DNA of 5,589 nt from NCBI GenBank assembly GCA_937916485.1, contig CALFSV010000354.1, forward strand, positions 1 through 5,589. The letters are read 5' to 3'. Source of the DNA: an uncultured Paracoccaceae bacterium (GTDB taxonomy: Bacteria; Pseudomonadota; Alphaproteobacteria; Rhodobacterales; Rhodobacteraceae). The notes under the pieces are model-generated. The model was not told where the DNA came from. It ran no database searches and saw only the letters and a list, made by a program, of their open reading frames with translations. The position numbers and the translations under genes are program-made. Of this stretch, positions 5,480-5,589 are shown in pieces (position 1 is the first letter of the stretch; the number at the start of each line of letters is the position of its first letter).

Positions 5480-5589
5480 GGCAGTGTCAGATAAAACTAA
5501 CTTGAGACGGGGCGGGCTGTTTCGTAGCCTCGCCATATGACAAAACACTCCCCATTCAGGTACTTTAAAACGAGCCCTGAGATCATCCG
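5480..5589 (+). mobile_element. Left end of an IS6-family insertion sequence (runs off window)
   Basis: A transposase start of IS6 type at 5537 places the element here. The probable terminal repeat begins at 5480 with GGCAGTGTCAGATAAAAC, whose first eight bases differ by one from the GGCACTGT that opens many IS6-family ends. About 57 bp separate this end from the transposase ATG. The exact boundary is inferred, because the other end and the duplicated target site lie outside the window. If 5480 is right, one copy of the expected 8-bp target duplication would be TTAATGAC (5472-5479). Confidence 0.6.
5537..5589 (+). CDS. IS6-family transposase, N-terminal fragment (cut by window end)
   Basis: ATG at 5537 opens a frame that runs to the window edge and encodes MTKHSPFRYFKTSPEII. 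I recognise this as the N-terminus of IS6-family DDE transposases common in Rhodobacterales, which continue with a helix-turn-helix and then the catalytic domain (not visible here). No good Shine-Dalgarno is seen before the ATG, which is common for transposases. The frame is the first in the element and points inward, away from the operon. Only 17 full codons are visible, so the call rests on recognition of this short motif. Confidence 0.68.
   Translation, partial: MTKHSPFRYFKTSPEII

Noticed and set aside
1..5589. CRISPR array, tRNA, rRNA or riboswitch, including a guanidine riboswitch before the operon
   Set aside because: No repeated spacer pattern, cloverleaf or rRNA core is visible, and the 81-bp leader before the ureohydrolase is too short and shows no recognisable guanidine-riboswitch motif.

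Overview
The window looks like an accessory segment of an alphaproteobacterial genome, most likely Rhodobacterales (Roseobacter group). This is inferred from the moderate G+C content, the character of the proteins and an IS6-type transposase start at the right edge. No rRNA, tRNA or other lineage marker is present, so the assignment is tentative.

Layout: (1) 1-174 is the 3' end of an unrecognised + strand reading frame. (2) 175-286 is a short convergent gap with an 8-bp-stem hairpin. (3) 287-1219, minus strand, encodes a LysR-type regulator with a probable TTG start. (4) 1220-1300 is the divergent promoter/operator region, with a T-N11-A candidate LysR site. (5) 1301-5401, plus strand, is a compact five-gene operon: a ureohydrolase (agmatinase / guanidinobutyrase / guanidinopropionase type), a family-3 periplasmic solute-binding protein, two HisM/GlnP-type permeases and a GlnQ/HisP-type ATPase. 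A hairpin with a short T run lies between the binding protein and the first permease. (6) 5402-5479 is a trailer with a 9-bp-stem hairpin. (7) From about 5480 an IS6-family insertion sequence begins and runs off the window, with its transposase start codon at 5537.

Proposed function: the operon imports a small guanidino compound and removes its guanidino group as urea in the cytoplasm, with the LysR protein sensing the substrate or its product. The ureohydrolase keeps all six metal ligands. By eye against the lysine/arginine/ornithine-binding protein, the binding protein keeps the arginine that grips a carboxylate but has proline where the aspartate that grips an alpha-ammonium normally sits. 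This suggests a ligand with a carboxylate and a guanidinium but no alpha-amino group, such as 4-guanidinobutyrate or 3-guanidinopropionate, rather than arginine or agmatine. No transaminase, urease or dehydrogenase for downstream steps lies in the window.

The module ends only 78 bp before an IS6-type element. A weak inverted match to that element's end lies on the far side of the regulator gene, so the catabolic island may have been mobilised by insertion sequences.
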